Shown here: piece after piece, positions 43,027 through 51,737 of the stretch | How positions within the stretch are numbered: the stretch's first letter is position 1 | Layout: every line of letters begins with the position of its first letter | From: Chloroflexota bacterium | GTDB taxonomy: Bacteria; Chloroflexota; Anaerolineae; J102 | DNA: 64,000 bases | Assembly: GCA_029782215.1 (NCBI GenBank) | Contig: JAKOVD010000137.1 | Location: 1-64,000 of the forward strand | Direction: 5' to 3' | The notes under the pieces: model-generated | Database searches by the model: none | What the model was told of the DNA's origin: nothing | Seen by the model: the letters and a program-made list of their open reading frames with translations, nothing else | Position numbers and translations under genes: made by a program

Positions 43027-44793
43027 ATGCCCTATTCTCCCTACTCGGCTCTTCTGACCCAGGAAACCGGCGCCGTTACCAAAGACTGGGGCGGGAAACT
43101 GCCCGTGGCGCTGGCGTTTCCGAACACATACTACGTGGGCATGAGCTCGCTGGCGCTGCAGATCCTTTACCGCCGCTTCAATGCACACCCTGGCGTGGTC
43201 TGCGAACGCGTCTTCTGGGAGAAGGGCGCTGCCAGCAGCGCTGGGGCCGGCGGCAGGGGCAGAAACCCCTTGCTGAGCCTGGAATCGGGACGCCGGGTGG
43301 ACGAGTTCGCCGTCTGGGCCTTCACCATCTCCTACGAGATGGACTACTTCAACGTCGTGGACATGTTGCGCCAGGCAGGGGTGCCACCCTTGGCCTGCGA
43401 CCGCGACGAAAGCTGGCCTTTGCTGGTTGCGGGTGGGCCGGGCATCACGATGAACCCGGAGCCCATGGCGCCCTTCTTCGACGCCATCGTCGTGGGGGAA
43501 GGCGAGGAAGTCATCGATGACCTGGTGGCGCTCTTCCAGGACCAGATCGATGCCCCGCGCGAGGAGCTGCTGGTGAGCCTTGATCGTCTCCCCGGCGTCT
43601 ACGTGCCCGCGCTGGTGCCGCCTGTGACCGAGCAGGGACCCCATCCCCGCCGCATCCGCCGCCTGTGGGTGCGGGAACTGGAGAAGTATCCTCCCGTCAG
43701 CGGTCTCTACACCCCCGAGACCGAGTTCGGCGGCATGCACCTGATGGAGATCGCCCGCGGCTGCGGCCGCGGCTGCCGCTTCTGCCTGGCAGGCTACGTT
43801 TATCGCCCCCCGCGTGAGCAGCCCCTGGATCTGCTGCTGCAGTGGGCCGAGGCAGGCCTGCAGCACGGCAACCGCCTGGGCCTGGTCTCCGCGGCCGTTT
43901 CCGACCATACCCAGATCGACGACCTGGCGACCGCCCTGCTGGAGATGGGGGCCGTGATCAGCGTTTCGTCGATGCGCGTGGACCCGATTTCGGTTCCCCT
44001 GGTCAAGGCCATGCGGGCGGGCGGCGCCCAAACGCTGACGATCGCCCCCGAAGCCGGCTCCAGGCGGCTGCGCGACGTCATCAGCAAGACGCAAACCGAG
44101 GCGCAGCTCCTGCAGGCGGTCGAGCTGGCGCAGGCGTTGGACTATCCGCAGATCAAGTTCTATTTCATGGTCGGGCATCCGACGGAAACGCAGGCGGACA
44201 TCGATGAGCTGGTGGACTTCGTGGGAAAGGCGCGGGGCTTGTTCAAGCGCCGCATTGCCATGAACGCCACGCCCTTCGTTCCCAAGGCCCACACGCCCTT
44301 CCAGCGCATGGCCATGACTGATGTCAAGACGCTTAAACAGCGCCAGGCCTTCATCCAGAAGCAGGTTGGACGCTGGCAGGTAGCCGTCCGCGCCGATTCA
44401 CCCGCCTGGGCCGAGGTCCAGGCTGTGCTCTCGCGTGGGGACCGCCGTCTGGCGCAGGTGCTGCTGGAGACGCCCGAGCTCAGCGTCAGCGCCTTCTGGG
44501 AGACGATGGCCCGGCTCGGCCTGGAGCGCGACGAGTTTCTGGGCGAGCAGGATCGGGACCGGGTGCTGCCCTGGTACGTGGTCGAGAGCGGCGTGACCGA
44601 CAACTTTTTTGACTACGAGTGGCGGCTGGCCGGTCGCGGCCAGACGGGTCCCCACTGCCCAACCGACAGCGCCGGCTGCCTCACCTGCGGCGCCTGTGAT
44701 CAGGATTGGGCCTTTCGCTTCAGCGACGGCGCCCCCCAACGCCGCCCCCACCCCACGGCGCCTGTGGCAGCTTCCATTCCTTTGTTCACTTGA
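43027..44793 (+). CDS. B12-binding-domain radical SAM protein (TIGR03960-like)
   Basis: A 588-residue protein from ATG 43027. The N-terminal 200 residues form a B12-binding-like Rossmann domain (VALAFPNTYYVGMSSLALQ, LLVAGGPGITMNPEPMAPF). The radical SAM cluster motif is in IARGCGRGCRFCLAGYVYRP (CxxxCxxC). A barrel follows with MRVDPISVPLVKAM and FYFMVGHPTETQADIDELV, then a C-terminal part with CxxCGxC-type cysteines. The group is often fused or adjacent to TIGR03936 (a tRNA/ribosome-associated family), absent here. Its reaction is unknown. The IS630 insertion separates it from the NapH-like pair. Confidence 0.85.
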   Translation: MPYSPYSALLTQETGAVTKDWGGKLPVALAFPNTYYVGMSSLALQILYRRFNAHPGVVCERVFWEKGAASSAGAGGRGRNPLLSLESGRRVDEFAVWAFTISYEMDYFNVVDMLRQAGVPPLACDRDESWPLLVAGGPGITMNPEPMAPFFDAIVVGEGEEVIDDLVALFQDQIDAPREELLVSLDRLPGVYVPALVPPVTEQGPHPRRIRRLWVRELEKYPPVSGLYTPETEFGGMHLMEIARGCGRGCRFCLAGYVYRPPREQPLDLLLQWAEAGLQHGNRLGLVSAAVSDHTQIDDLATALLEMGAVISVSSMRVDPISVPLVKAMRAGGAQTLTIAPEAGSRRLRDVISKTQTEAQLLQAVELAQALDYPQIKFYFMVGHPTETQADIDELVDFVGKARGLFKRRIAMNATPFVPKAHTPFQRMAMTDVKTLKQRQAFIQKQVGRWQVAVRADSPAWAEVQAVLSRGDRRLAQVLLETPELSVSAFWETMARLGLERDEFLGEQDRDRVLPWYVVESGVTDNFFDYEWRLAGRGQTGPHCPTDSAGCLTCGACDQDWAFRFSDGAPQRRPHPTAPVAASIPLFT

Positions 44794-44810
44794 GGCTCTC
44801 TGCACTTCCT

Positions 44811-45025
44811 ACCGCAGAGAACGCAGAGCACGCAAAGATGTCTCGCTTACTGCTACTTTGTCAACAATTTGTAGTTTTTCTCTGCGCTCTTTGCGATAAA
44901 GATCGTAGATTACACAAAAACCACTTGTTTACGGCCACTAAATCCGCAACTTGCAGCTCTTCTCCGCGCTCTTTGCGTTCTCTGCGGTAGATAGCGCAGG
45001 TGACGCAAAGACAACTTGTTTACCA
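44811..45025. repeat. Inverted repeats upstream of the GxxExxY gene
   Basis: Copies of ACCGCAGAGAACGCAGAGCA (44811) and of its inverted form, such as CTCTTTGCGTTCTCTGCGGT (ending about 44988), alternate in a non-coding stretch. A weaker GCGCAGGTGACGCAAAG copy is near 44995. Several can fold into hairpins. Confidence 0.75.
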
Positions 45026-45058
45026 CTTCATAGGCGACTTGCTTCTGCAGCTAACAAT

Positions 45059-45436
45059 ATGAAGGAGAACGCGTTATCAAGCGAGATCATCGGTGCTGCG
45101 ATTGACGTACACCGTGAATTGGGGCCAGGACTTCTGGAGTCGGCCTACGAGGAGTGTCTTGCGTACGAGTTCACCCTGCGTCGCCTGCCTTTCGAACGTC
45201 AAAAATCAGTGCCCGTGCTTTACAAGGGCAATGTAGTCGATTGCGGCTTTCGCCTCGACTTTCTGGTCGACGGCCTTGTCGTGGTTGAGCTGAAGGCGGT
45301 AGACCAATTGGCGAGAATCCATGACGCACAGGTGCTCACCTATTTGAACCTCGCTCAGTGCAAGCTCGGCCTGTTGCTGAACTTCAATGTCGTCGTGCTG
45401 CGGGATGGCATCCGGCGCCTTGTCCACAGCCTGTAG
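45059..45436 (+). CDS. GxxExxY protein
   Basis: A 125-residue protein of the GxxExxY family. The signature is seen as GPGLLESAYEECLAYEFTLR, preceded by SSEIIGAAIDVHRELG. A PD-(D/E)xK-like core follows with FRLDFLVDGLVVVELKAVDQ, where D...ELK could form a nuclease-type active site (inference). The C-terminal part LTYLNLAQCKLGLLLNF NVV is also family-typical. Biological role is not established. The gene is enclosed by repeats on both sides, suggesting a mobile or recently amplified cassette. Confidence 0.85.
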   Translation: MKENALSSEIIGAAIDVHRELGPGLLESAYEECLAYEFTLRRLPFERQKSVPVLYKGNVVDCGFRLDFLVDGLVVVELKAVDQLARIHDAQVLTYLNLAQCKLGLLLNFNVVVLRDGIRRLVHSL

Positions 45437-45832
45437 CTCTTCTCTGCGCTCTTTGAACCTTCTACCGCAGAGATCGCAAAGCACGCAAAGACGTCAGGTT
45501 TACCAGCCTCATGTCCACAACTTGTAAAACTTCTCTGCGCTCTTTGCGTTCTCTGCGGTATGGAGTGCAGAGTACGCAAGACATCTTGTCTGCCGGCGCC
45601 TTGTTCACAACTTGTAGCTCTCCTCTGCGGTCTTTGAACCTTCTACCGCGGAGAACGCAGGGCACGCAAAGACGTCAGGTTTACCAGCCTCATGTCCACA
45701 ACTTGTAAAACTTCTCTGCGCTCTTTGCGTTCTCTGCGGTATGGAGTGCAGAGTACACAAGACATCTTGTCTGCCGTCGCCTTGTCCACAAACTGAAGCT
45801 CTTCTCTGCGCTCTTTGCGCTCTCTGCGGTAG
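45437..45832. repeat. 181-bp tandem duplication of an inverted-repeat unit
   Basis: The unit TACCAGCCTCATGTCCACAA recurs at 45501 and 45682, a period of 181 bases. Each unit contains TACCGCAGAG... and its near-complement ...CTCTGCGGTA, separated by about 50 bases, so it could form an imperfect hairpin. A third partial unit runs to about 45832 and into the start of galE. It shares the words of the upstream repeats. Confidence 0.8.
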
Positions 45833-45847
45833 TAAGTGAGGGTCATC

Positions 45848-46840
45848 TTGGCTCGCAAAGTTCTTGTCACCGGCGGCTGCGGATACATTGGCAGCCACAC
45901 TGTCGCCGAGCTGCAGCGACAGGGCTACGACGTCGTCGTCTTTGACAACCTGGTGAAAGGCCATCACGCCGCCGTCACAGGCGCCCCGGTCATCGTGGGC
46001 GACCTGCTCATTCCCGCCGATGTGCAAGCTGTCTTTCGCGCCCATCCCGACATCAGCGGCGTCATCCATTTCGCCGCCTATATCGAGGTCGGCGAGTCGA
46101 TGGAGCAGCCGGGGAAGTACTTCCAGAACAACGTCCAGGGCTGCGTCAACTTGCTGGATGGCATGGACGCCGCCGGCGTACGTCATCTCGTCTTCTCCTC
46201 AACCTGCGCCGTCTATGGTACCCCGCAGCACGTGCCCGTGACCGAGCAGGAGAGCCTTAAGCCCGAAAGCGTCTACGGCGTCTCCAAGCTGATGGCCGAA
46301 CAGGTATTGGGCTGGTATGACCGCATCAAGGGCATTCGCCACACCGCACTGCGCTACTTCAATGCCTCCGGGTCCAGCTTCGACGGCCGCATCGGCGACG
46401 CCTACAAGCCTGCCAGCCGCCTGGTACCCAGGCTGATAGAGTACCTGCTGGGCCAGCGCACCGACTTCGTCATCTACGGCGACGACTACCCTACACCCGA
46501 TGGCACCTGCATCCGCGACTACATCCATGTCGACGACCTGGCCACGTCGCACATTGCTGCCCTGAACTATCTGTGGGGGGGCGGCGAAAGCATGGCCTTC
46601 AACCTGGGCACGGGCGCCGGTTCCAGCAACAAAGAGATCGTGCAGATGGTGCGCGAGATCACCGGCCTTGACTTCAAGGTGGCCGTCGGACAGCGCCGGC
46701 CTGGCGACGCCACCCGCATCTGGGCGGACAACTCGCGCGCCCGCCAGGTGTTGGGCTGGTCTCCCCGTTACGGGCTACGCGAAATCCTGGAGACAGACTG
46801 GCAGTGGCACAGCACCCATCCCCACGGATTCGACGACTGA
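45848..46840 (+). CDS. galE: UDP-glucose 4-epimerase
   Basis: A 330-residue short-chain dehydrogenase. TTG 45848 is preferred (MARKVLVTGGCGYIGSHTV, with GAGGG ahead); GTG 45836 would add four residues. The nucleotide motif is TGGCGYIGSH, and the catalytic pair is S in FSSTCAVYG and Y-K in ESVYGVSKLMAEQ. NASGSSFDGRIGD follows. It interconverts UDP-glucose and UDP-galactose for surface polysaccharides. The start lies immediately after the repeat array, so its control region may be repeat-derived. Confidence 0.92.
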   Translation: MARKVLVTGGCGYIGSHTVAELQRQGYDVVVFDNLVKGHHAAVTGAPVIVGDLLIPADVQAVFRAHPDISGVIHFAAYIEVGESMEQPGKYFQNNVQGCVNLLDGMDAAGVRHLVFSSTCAVYGTPQHVPVTEQESLKPESVYGVSKLMAEQVLGWYDRIKGIRHTALRYFNASGSSFDGRIGDAYKPASRLVPRLIEYLLGQRTDFVIYGDDYPTPDGTCIRDYIHVDDLATSHIAALNYLWGGGESMAFNLGTGAGSSNKEIVQMVREITGLDFKVAVGQRRPGDATRIWADNSRARQVLGWSPRYGLREILETDWQWHSTHPHGFDD

Positions 46841-46921
46841 CCCGCCCCACCCCCACCTTCGTGTAGCCCCTCACTCCTTCGCCCTTCCCCGCCTCCCCCT
46901 CGCCACCCGCTACCCGCCACC

Positions 46922-47731
46922 GTGCTCCACCACAACCACCGCGACCTGCCCTTCTACACGTTCCCCGGCCTCGACGCTGACCCCGGCGTCCGTCATGCCG
47001 TGCTCACGCGCCACGGCGGCATCAGCCCGGCGCCGTGGGACAGCCTCAACCTGGGCTGGACGGTGGGGGATGAGCGCGCCAACGTCGAGTCGAACTACCG
47101 GCGCTGGACGCAGGCGCTGGGACTGGTGCGGGAGGAGCTGACGACCACGTGGCAGGTGCATGGCAGCCATGTCCTTGTCGCCGACGGCAGTCAGCACGGC
47201 ATGCTCGGAAAGGCGGATGCGCTGATCACCCGCGTTCCCGGCCTACCGTTGGTGCAGCGCTACGCCGACTGCACCCCGATCCTGCTCTACGACCCCGTGC
47301 GGCGGGCCTGCGGCATCGCTCACGCCGGCTGGCAGGGGACGGTGGCGCGCTGCGCCGAGGCGGCCGTGCGGGCGATGCAGGAGGCGTTCGGCACGGACCC
47401 GGCCGACCTGATCGCCGGCGTCGGACCTGCGATCGGCCCCTGCTGCTACGAGGTGGGGCCGGAAGTGGTCAGTGCGGTCCGGACCAGCCATCGCGACCCT
47501 GACCGGCTGCTGCAGCCCGGCCCGCGCGCCGGCGCCGCCCTGCTTGACCTCTGGGAAGCCAACGCCCAGCAGCTTCATGATGCAGGCGTGGTTCGGGTGG
47601 AAGTCGCCGGCCTGTGTACGGCCTGCTACCGCGAGACTTTCTTCTCACATCGCGGTGACCACGGTCAGACAGGCCGTTTTGCCGCCTTTATCATGCTCGA
47701 ACCGTCTGCGGATGGGAGCGCGACGCCGTGA
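46922..47731 (+). CDS. pgeF: Peptidoglycan editing factor / purine nucleoside phosphorylase-type oxidoreductase (YfiH)
   Basis: A 269-residue protein starting at GTG 46922. The zinc-binding and catalytic motifs of the family are seen in LVQRYADCTPILLYD, GIAHAGWQGTVARC and GPAIGPCCYEVG. The family acts on purine nucleosides and is linked to peptidoglycan editing. The preceding spacer is low-complexity C-rich sequence. It overlaps yggS by four bases. Confidence 0.9.
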   Translation: MLHHNHRDLPFYTFPGLDADPGVRHAVLTRHGGISPAPWDSLNLGWTVGDERANVESNYRRWTQALGLVREELTTTWQVHGSHVLVADGSQHGMLGKADALITRVPGLPLVQRYADCTPILLYDPVRRACGIAHAGWQGTVARCAEAAVRAMQEAFGTDPADLIAGVGPAIGPCCYEVGPEVVSAVRTSHRDPDRLLQPGPRAGAALLDLWEANAQQLHDAGVVRVEVAGLCTACYRETFFSHRGDHGQTGRFAAFIMLEPSADGSATP

Positions 47732-48444
47732 ACGACCCATCGCTGCCTGCCATCGCCGCCAATCTGGCCCGCGTCCGCGAGCGCATGGCGCGTGCCGCCG
47801 CGAGCGCCGGTCGCGATCCTGGCGACATCACCCTCGTGGCAGTCACGAAGACACATGCGTGGCCCTACGTCGCCGCCGCCTTGGCCGCCGGCCAGATCGA
47901 GTTCGGCGAGAACCGGCCGGAAGAGGCCTTTGACAAGTTTCGCGGCGTTCCGCACCCGGAAGCGGCGCACGCGCGGCTGCACCTGATCGGACCCATTCAG
48001 AGCCGCAAGGCTCGTCTTGCCCTGGACTGCCAGCCCGTCCTCATCCATAGCGTGGATCGGCTCAAGATCGCGGCCAGGCTGAGTGCGCTGGCGCAGGAGC
48101 TGGGCCAGCCGCTCGACATCCTTTTCGAGATCAACATCTCCGGCGAGGCCACAAAAGCAGGTTTCAGCCCCGCCGGGCTGGCAGCGGCGGCGCCCGAGCT
48201 GCTCGCCTTGCCCGGCCTGCGGCCACACGGGCTGATGGCCATCCCTCCCTTTGACCCCGATCCCGAAAGCGCCCGGCCCCATTTTGTCGCCCTGCGCCGT
48301 CTGCGCGACGATGTGGCCCGGCTCTTTCCCCAGGGCGACTGGTCACAGCTCAGCATGGGCATGAGCGATGACTTCGAGGTCGCTATCGCCGAAGGCGCCA
48401 CCATCGTGCGCGTCGGTTCTGCCATCTTCGGTCCCCGTGAGTAA
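47728..48444 (+). CDS. yggS: PLP homeostasis protein (YggS/PROSC family)
   Basis: A 238-residue protein starting at GTG 47728, overlapping pgeF. The pyridoxal-phosphate lysine lies in [14 protein letters not shown], and [14 protein letters not shown] and [20 protein letters not shown] are family motifs. It binds PLP without known catalysis and helps vitamin B6 balance. The gene set pgeF-yggS-proC-yggT is a common conserved order. Confidence 0.93.
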   Translation: MNDPSLPAIAANLARVRERMARAAASAGRDPGDITLVAVTKTHAWPYVAAALAAGQIEFGENRPEEAFDKFRGVPHPEAAHARLHLIGPIQSRKARLALDCQPVLIHSVDRLKIAARLSALAQELGQPLDILFEINISGEATKAGFSPAGLAAAAPELLALPGLRPHGLMAIPPFDPDPESARPHFVALRRLRDDVARLFPQGDWSQLSMGMSDDFEVAIAEGATIVRVGSAIFGPRE

Positions 48445-48484
48445 AATTCGCCGTCCCACCACTGTCAGGAGCACAGCAAAGTCC

Positions 48485-49318
48485 ATGTTTGAGAGCGAAA
48501 CCATCAGCATCATCGGCGCCGGCAATATGGGGGAAGCCATGATCAAAGGCATTCTGGGCCAGAAGTTGGTGCAGCCCGCCCAGATCCTGGCCTCGGAGCC
48601 GCGCCCCGACCGCGGGCAGCTCCTGCACGACCTCTACGGCATCCGCACGACCGCCGAGAACCGCGTCGCCTCGCGTGAGGCCGACATCCTGGTGCTCAGC
48701 GTCAAGCCGCAGGTGCTCGCCAGGGTTATGGAGGAGATTCGTCTGGACCTCCGCCCCAACGCCCTTGTCCTGTCCATCGTGGCCGGCGCCCGCATCAAGA
48801 TGATGATGACGGGTCTGCGCCACGGCGCCATCGTGCGGTCGATGCCCAACACCCCTGGGATGTACGGCCACGGCATGACGGTGTGGACCTGCACGCAGCA
48901 TGTCTCGGACAAGCAGCGCCAGCAGGCGCAGCGCATCCTCCAGGCGTTGGGCGAAGAGATCTGGGTGGAGGAAGAGAGCTACCTCGACATGGCCACCGCA
49001 CTCAGTGGTACCGGTCCCGCCTATGTCTTTCTTTTCATCGAGGCCTTGATCGATGCCGGGGTGCACATGGGCTTCTCGCGCCACGTGGCCGAGGAGATGG
49101 TGCTGCAGACGATCGAAGGCTCGGTCAAGGTGGTGCGCGAGATGAACCGCCATCCTGCCACTTTGCGCAACATGGTGACGTCGCCGGGCGGCACGACCGC
49201 GGCAGCCCTGTACGAGCTGGAGAAGGGCGGCTTCCGGACCATTCTCTCCAAGGCCATCTTCGCGGCCTACCGCCGGTCGGTGGAACTGGGCGAAGCTTCT
49301 GAAGCAAAGCTGACTTGA
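48485..49318 (+). CDS. proC: Pyrroline-5-carboxylate reductase
   Basis: A 277-residue protein from ATG 48485. The N-terminal Rossmann motif is ISIIGAGNMGEAMIKGIL. The C-terminal dimer domain carries ALSGTGPAYVFLFIEALIDAG and VTSPGGTTAAALYELEKGGF. It makes proline from pyrroline-5-carboxylate with NADPH. Neighbouring genes are yggS and yggT, as in many genomes. Confidence 0.94.
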   Translation: MFESETISIIGAGNMGEAMIKGILGQKLVQPAQILASEPRPDRGQLLHDLYGIRTTAENRVASREADILVLSVKPQVLARVMEEIRLDLRPNALVLSIVAGARIKMMMTGLRHGAIVRSMPNTPGMYGHGMTVWTCTQHVSDKQRQQAQRILQALGEEIWVEEESYLDMATALSGTGPAYVFLFIEALIDAGVHMGFSRHVAEEMVLQTIEGSVKVVREMNRHPATLRNMVTSPGGTTAAALYELEKGGFRTILSKAIFAAYRRSVELGEASEAKLT

Positions 49319-49339
49319 TCTTTCTATCCGGGAGCCACG

Positions 49340-49594
49340 ATGCCATTCCTGGCAACATTTATCCAACTTCTCTTCACGGCGCTTAACATCGCCATCCTCA
49401 TTCGCATCCTGCTTACCTGGGTGCCGATCGACCCCTACCACCCTCTTGTTCGTATCCTGAACCAGATTACGGAGCCGATCCTGGGGCCGGCGCGACGCAT
49501 CATCCCGCCCATGGGCGGCATCGACTTCTCGCCGATCATCGTGCTCGTCCTCCTCAGTCTCGTCGAGCGGGCGCTGCTGAGCGTGCTGGGCTGA
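49340..49594 (+). CDS. yggT: YggT family membrane protein
   Basis: An 84-residue protein with two membrane helices (FIQLLFTALNIAILIRILL and FSPIIVLVLLSLVERALLSV). The linker WVPIDPYHPLVRILNQITEP ILGP is family-characteristic. Function is unknown but it is almost always near cell-division or proC genes. It starts 21 bases after proC. Confidence 0.9.
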   Translation: MPFLATFIQLLFTALNIAILIRILLTWVPIDPYHPLVRILNQITEPILGPARRIIPPMGGIDFSPIIVLVLLSLVERALLSVLG

Positions 49595-49680
49595 CCCCTG
49601 CCGGGAACCATGAATCGAGGCCGGTCGTCTTTAGGTTGTCTGGTTTGCCCGGCTCGCCGTCTGGCAAGGATGACGCGAAC

Positions 49681-50193
49681 ATGACCCGTCTGCCACCAAT
49701 CGCCTTCCTTCTGCTTGCCGTCTTCGTCTGGGCCGGCTGCGCGTCGCCTGCCCGGCCTGCGGCTGCGCCCGCCGGTACCCCAGCGCCCGCAGCGCCTGCT
49801 TCCCGCCCGCCCACGACCTTCCCCACGGCGCCGCCCACCGCGACGAAGGCGCCCGTGGCCTCACCGACACCGGCACCTGCGGTGTCGCCGACACCCACAC
49901 TTAGGGTGTCGCCTTCGCCGGTCGTGGGCGAGCCTGGCGTGTCAGCGCAGGCCACCCTTGCTGCCCGCCAGATCGCCGCCGATACCCTGGGTGTGGCGCC
50001 CAAAGACGTCAAGGTGCTCTCCGTCACCCCCATGGAGTGGAGCGATGCCTCCCTGGGCTGCCCCAATCCCGATATGATGTATGCCCAGGTGATCACCCCC
50101 GGCTACCAGGCCCAAGTCGAGGTCAACGGCGAGGTCCATGACGTCCACATGGACGACAAGGGCCACGGCGTCGTCTGCACCCAGCCCCAATAG
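49681..50193 (+). CDS. Lipoprotein with a conserved 'LGCP' domain
   Basis: A 170-residue protein from ATG 49681. The signal peptide ends in a lipobox (FVWAGC), so it should be lipid-anchored. A Pro/Thr/Ala linker of about 60 residues follows. The C-terminal domain has RQIAADTLGVAPKDVKVLSV, then EWSDASLGCPNPDMMYAQVI and TPGYQAQVEVNGEVHDVHMD. This 'W.d.sLGCP.pg..Y.qvitPGY' pattern is recurrent in Chloroflexota and cyanobacterial extracellular proteins. Function unknown. Confidence 0.7.
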   Translation: MTRLPPIAFLLLAVFVWAGCASPARPAAAPAGTPAPAAPASRPPTTFPTAPPTATKAPVASPTPAPAVSPTPTLRVSPSPVVGEPGVSAQATLAARQIAADTLGVAPKDVKVLSVTPMEWSDASLGCPNPDMMYAQVITPGYQAQVEVNGEVHDVHMDDKGHGVVCTQPQ

Positions 50194-50359
50194 CCCAGGC
50201 ACGGGCGCCGGGCAGATTAGGACTACAACCGCATAGGTCATTCTGAGGAACGAAGTGACGAAGAATCGGAAGGCTTCCCTGGCAGAGCCCGCGGATTCTG
50301 GCGCAAGCGGCGCTTGCGCTCTCCCTGTGGTCGCTACTCAGAACACAGCCCTCCCATTT

Positions 50360-50427
50360 TGTCATGCTGAACGAAGTGAAGCATCTCCATCCGTCGGTGG
50401 AGACCCTTCGCTGCGCTCAGGGTGACA
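50360..50427. repeat. Dispersed inverted repeat (TGTCATGCTGA type)
   Basis: TGTCATGCTGAACGAAGTGA at 50360 is nearly complementary to the stretch ending GCTGCGCTCAGGGTGACA at 50427, around a short loop. A related word TCATTCTGAGGAACGAAGTG occurs near 50240. A further AGACCCTTC/GAAGGGTCT pair runs from 50401 to 50439. Words of this kind are typical of dispersed intergenic repeats. Confidence 0.7.
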
Positions 50428-50441
50428 GCCTGAAGGGTCTG

Positions 50442-51038
50442 CTACCTGGTCTCCTCTACATCCTGCGTCCAGTGTTCGGGACGGCGCGTGATGCCCCCGG
50501 TGCCGACGCTCTCACCCAGGTAGCTGCCGAGGCAGGCGAGCTCGGTCTTGAAGATGGCCGGCCGGGCGTCGAGAAAGGCGTTGATGGCGTCGAAGATCTC
50601 GGCCAGGGTGGTGCCCACGTGACCGTTGCGCAGGTCGATCAACCACTTGCCCTTGAGCCCGGGCACGTCCCTGGCGATGGGCCGGTTCACCCGCTGCCTG
50701 GGCATCAGGAAGAGGTCGACAACGGTGAACAGGAAATAGTGCCCCCGGACGTTGTCGCGGACGATCAGGCCGGAGTTGGGGGCGAACGCCAGCACCTTGC
50801 GGGCAGCCAGATCGTCGAGGATGCAAAGATGTTCCTCGGGGATGCCGGTCTCGGGCCAATGCCGGAGCTGGTAGCGCTGGCGTTTCTCCTTGACGTCAAA
50901 GCTGAAGTAGCGGCGCGTCTTGAGATCGCCGAAGCCGAAGTCCAGCCGCACGAAGCGCTGGTCATCGGCGACATGCTGGTGGAAGGGAATGCCTTGCTCG
51001 CGGAAGTAGCCGGCGATCTCTTGTTCGAGAGGGATCAT
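50442..51038 (-). CDS. Hypothetical protein with PD-(D/E)xK-like motif
   Basis: A 198-residue protein. RLDFGFGDLKTRRYFSFDVK has an Asp followed at a distance by D-V-K, as in PD-(D/E)xK nucleases. It is followed by EKRQRYQLRHWP, a possible active-site continuation. Other segments are IVRDNVRGHYFLFTVVDLFL and GKWLIDLRNGHVG. Fold and function are not established. It lies seven bases downstream of an antitoxin-like gene on the same strand, so a toxin-antitoxin-like or defence pair is possible. Confidence 0.55.
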   Translation of the reverse strand: MIPLEQEIAGYFREQGIPFHQHVADDQRFVRLDFGFGDLKTRRYFSFDVKEKRQRYQLRHWPETGIPEEHLCILDDLAARKVLAFAPNSGLIVRDNVRGHYFLFTVVDLFLMPRQRVNRPIARDVPGLKGKWLIDLRNGHVGTTLAEIFDAINAFLDARPAIFKTELACLGSYLGESVGTGGITRRPEHWTQDVEETR

Positions 51039-51045
51039 GGCATGG

Positions 51046-51276
51046 CTACGAGCCGGTCTTCTCGACCAGTCTGCCGGTTACGTACTTGTGCAGGACACTG
51101 CCCATCAGCGTCTGGTAGGGGATGCCCTCTTCCATCGCCCTGATCTTGAGATCCTCCAGGTCCTTTGCCGATAGCCGGATGTTCACCGGCTTCTCCTTGC
51201 TCATGGTGCTGCGGGCATAGACGCGGTGGCGTTCCAGCTTTTCGTTCTTGACATCATCCCACCTAAGAGTCTTCAC
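51046..51276 (-). CDS. CopG/BrnA-type antitoxin-like protein
   Basis: A 76-residue protein starting at GTG 51276; ATG 51204 would give a shorter form. The C-terminal two-thirds match a widespread antitoxin pattern: STMSKEKPVNIRLSAKDLED, then RAMEEGIPYQTLMGSVLHKY and TGRL. The first 18 residues (KTLRWDDVKNEKLERH) are not typical of that family and resemble BrnT-type toxin starts, so the protein could be a mixed or re-initiated form. It would autoregulate if it is an antitoxin. Confidence 0.7.
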   Translation of the reverse strand: MKTLRWDDVKNEKLERHRVYARSTMSKEKPVNIRLSAKDLEDLKIRAMEEGIPYQTLMGSVLHKYVTGRLVEKTGS

Positions 51277-51737
51277 ACAATCATGCTAGCACATTGGATG
51301 CCTATCGTCTACAGGTTCGGAACCGGGTCTCGGTGCCTCTCAAGAGCCGGGAGGGCAAACGAGAAGGATTTCCCGACTTCCTTTGACTATGGCATCCTGC
51401 GAGCGGCCCCGGCAGGCAGGACGCTGCCTGTGCCCGCAGCATGGGGATGACACAGGGGCGCTCGCCGGCCTGTGCAAAGCATTCCAACGGCCCGTCGATT
51501 GTTGCGTGCGGGCCGTGAAGTGCGTCACAGGTGACTCAGGCAGTACCATCATCACCGGTCTGCGCCAGGACGTGTCATGTACAGGCAAGACTGGATGATC
51601 ATCTGCATTTGCCCAAGCTCCGTTCACGCTGATGGGCGAAGCCGAGGGCGGGGAATGGCGATGGCGGCAGCCGGCCATGCCTGGCGGTAGTTCGCATGCC
51701 GTAACCGGCTGGAGTGGGAATGAGCGGCGATCCCAGA
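51277..51737. other. 461-base spacer, no gene seen
   Basis: No coding sequence can be supported. Overlapping short ORFs in several frames have no recognisable motifs. The promoter of the antitoxin-like gene should lie at the left end. Confidence 0.4.

Noticed and set aside
45437..45832. CRISPR array
   Set aside because: The repeats are long, inverted and tandemly duplicated as whole units. There are no short uniform repeats with unique spacers and no cas genes.
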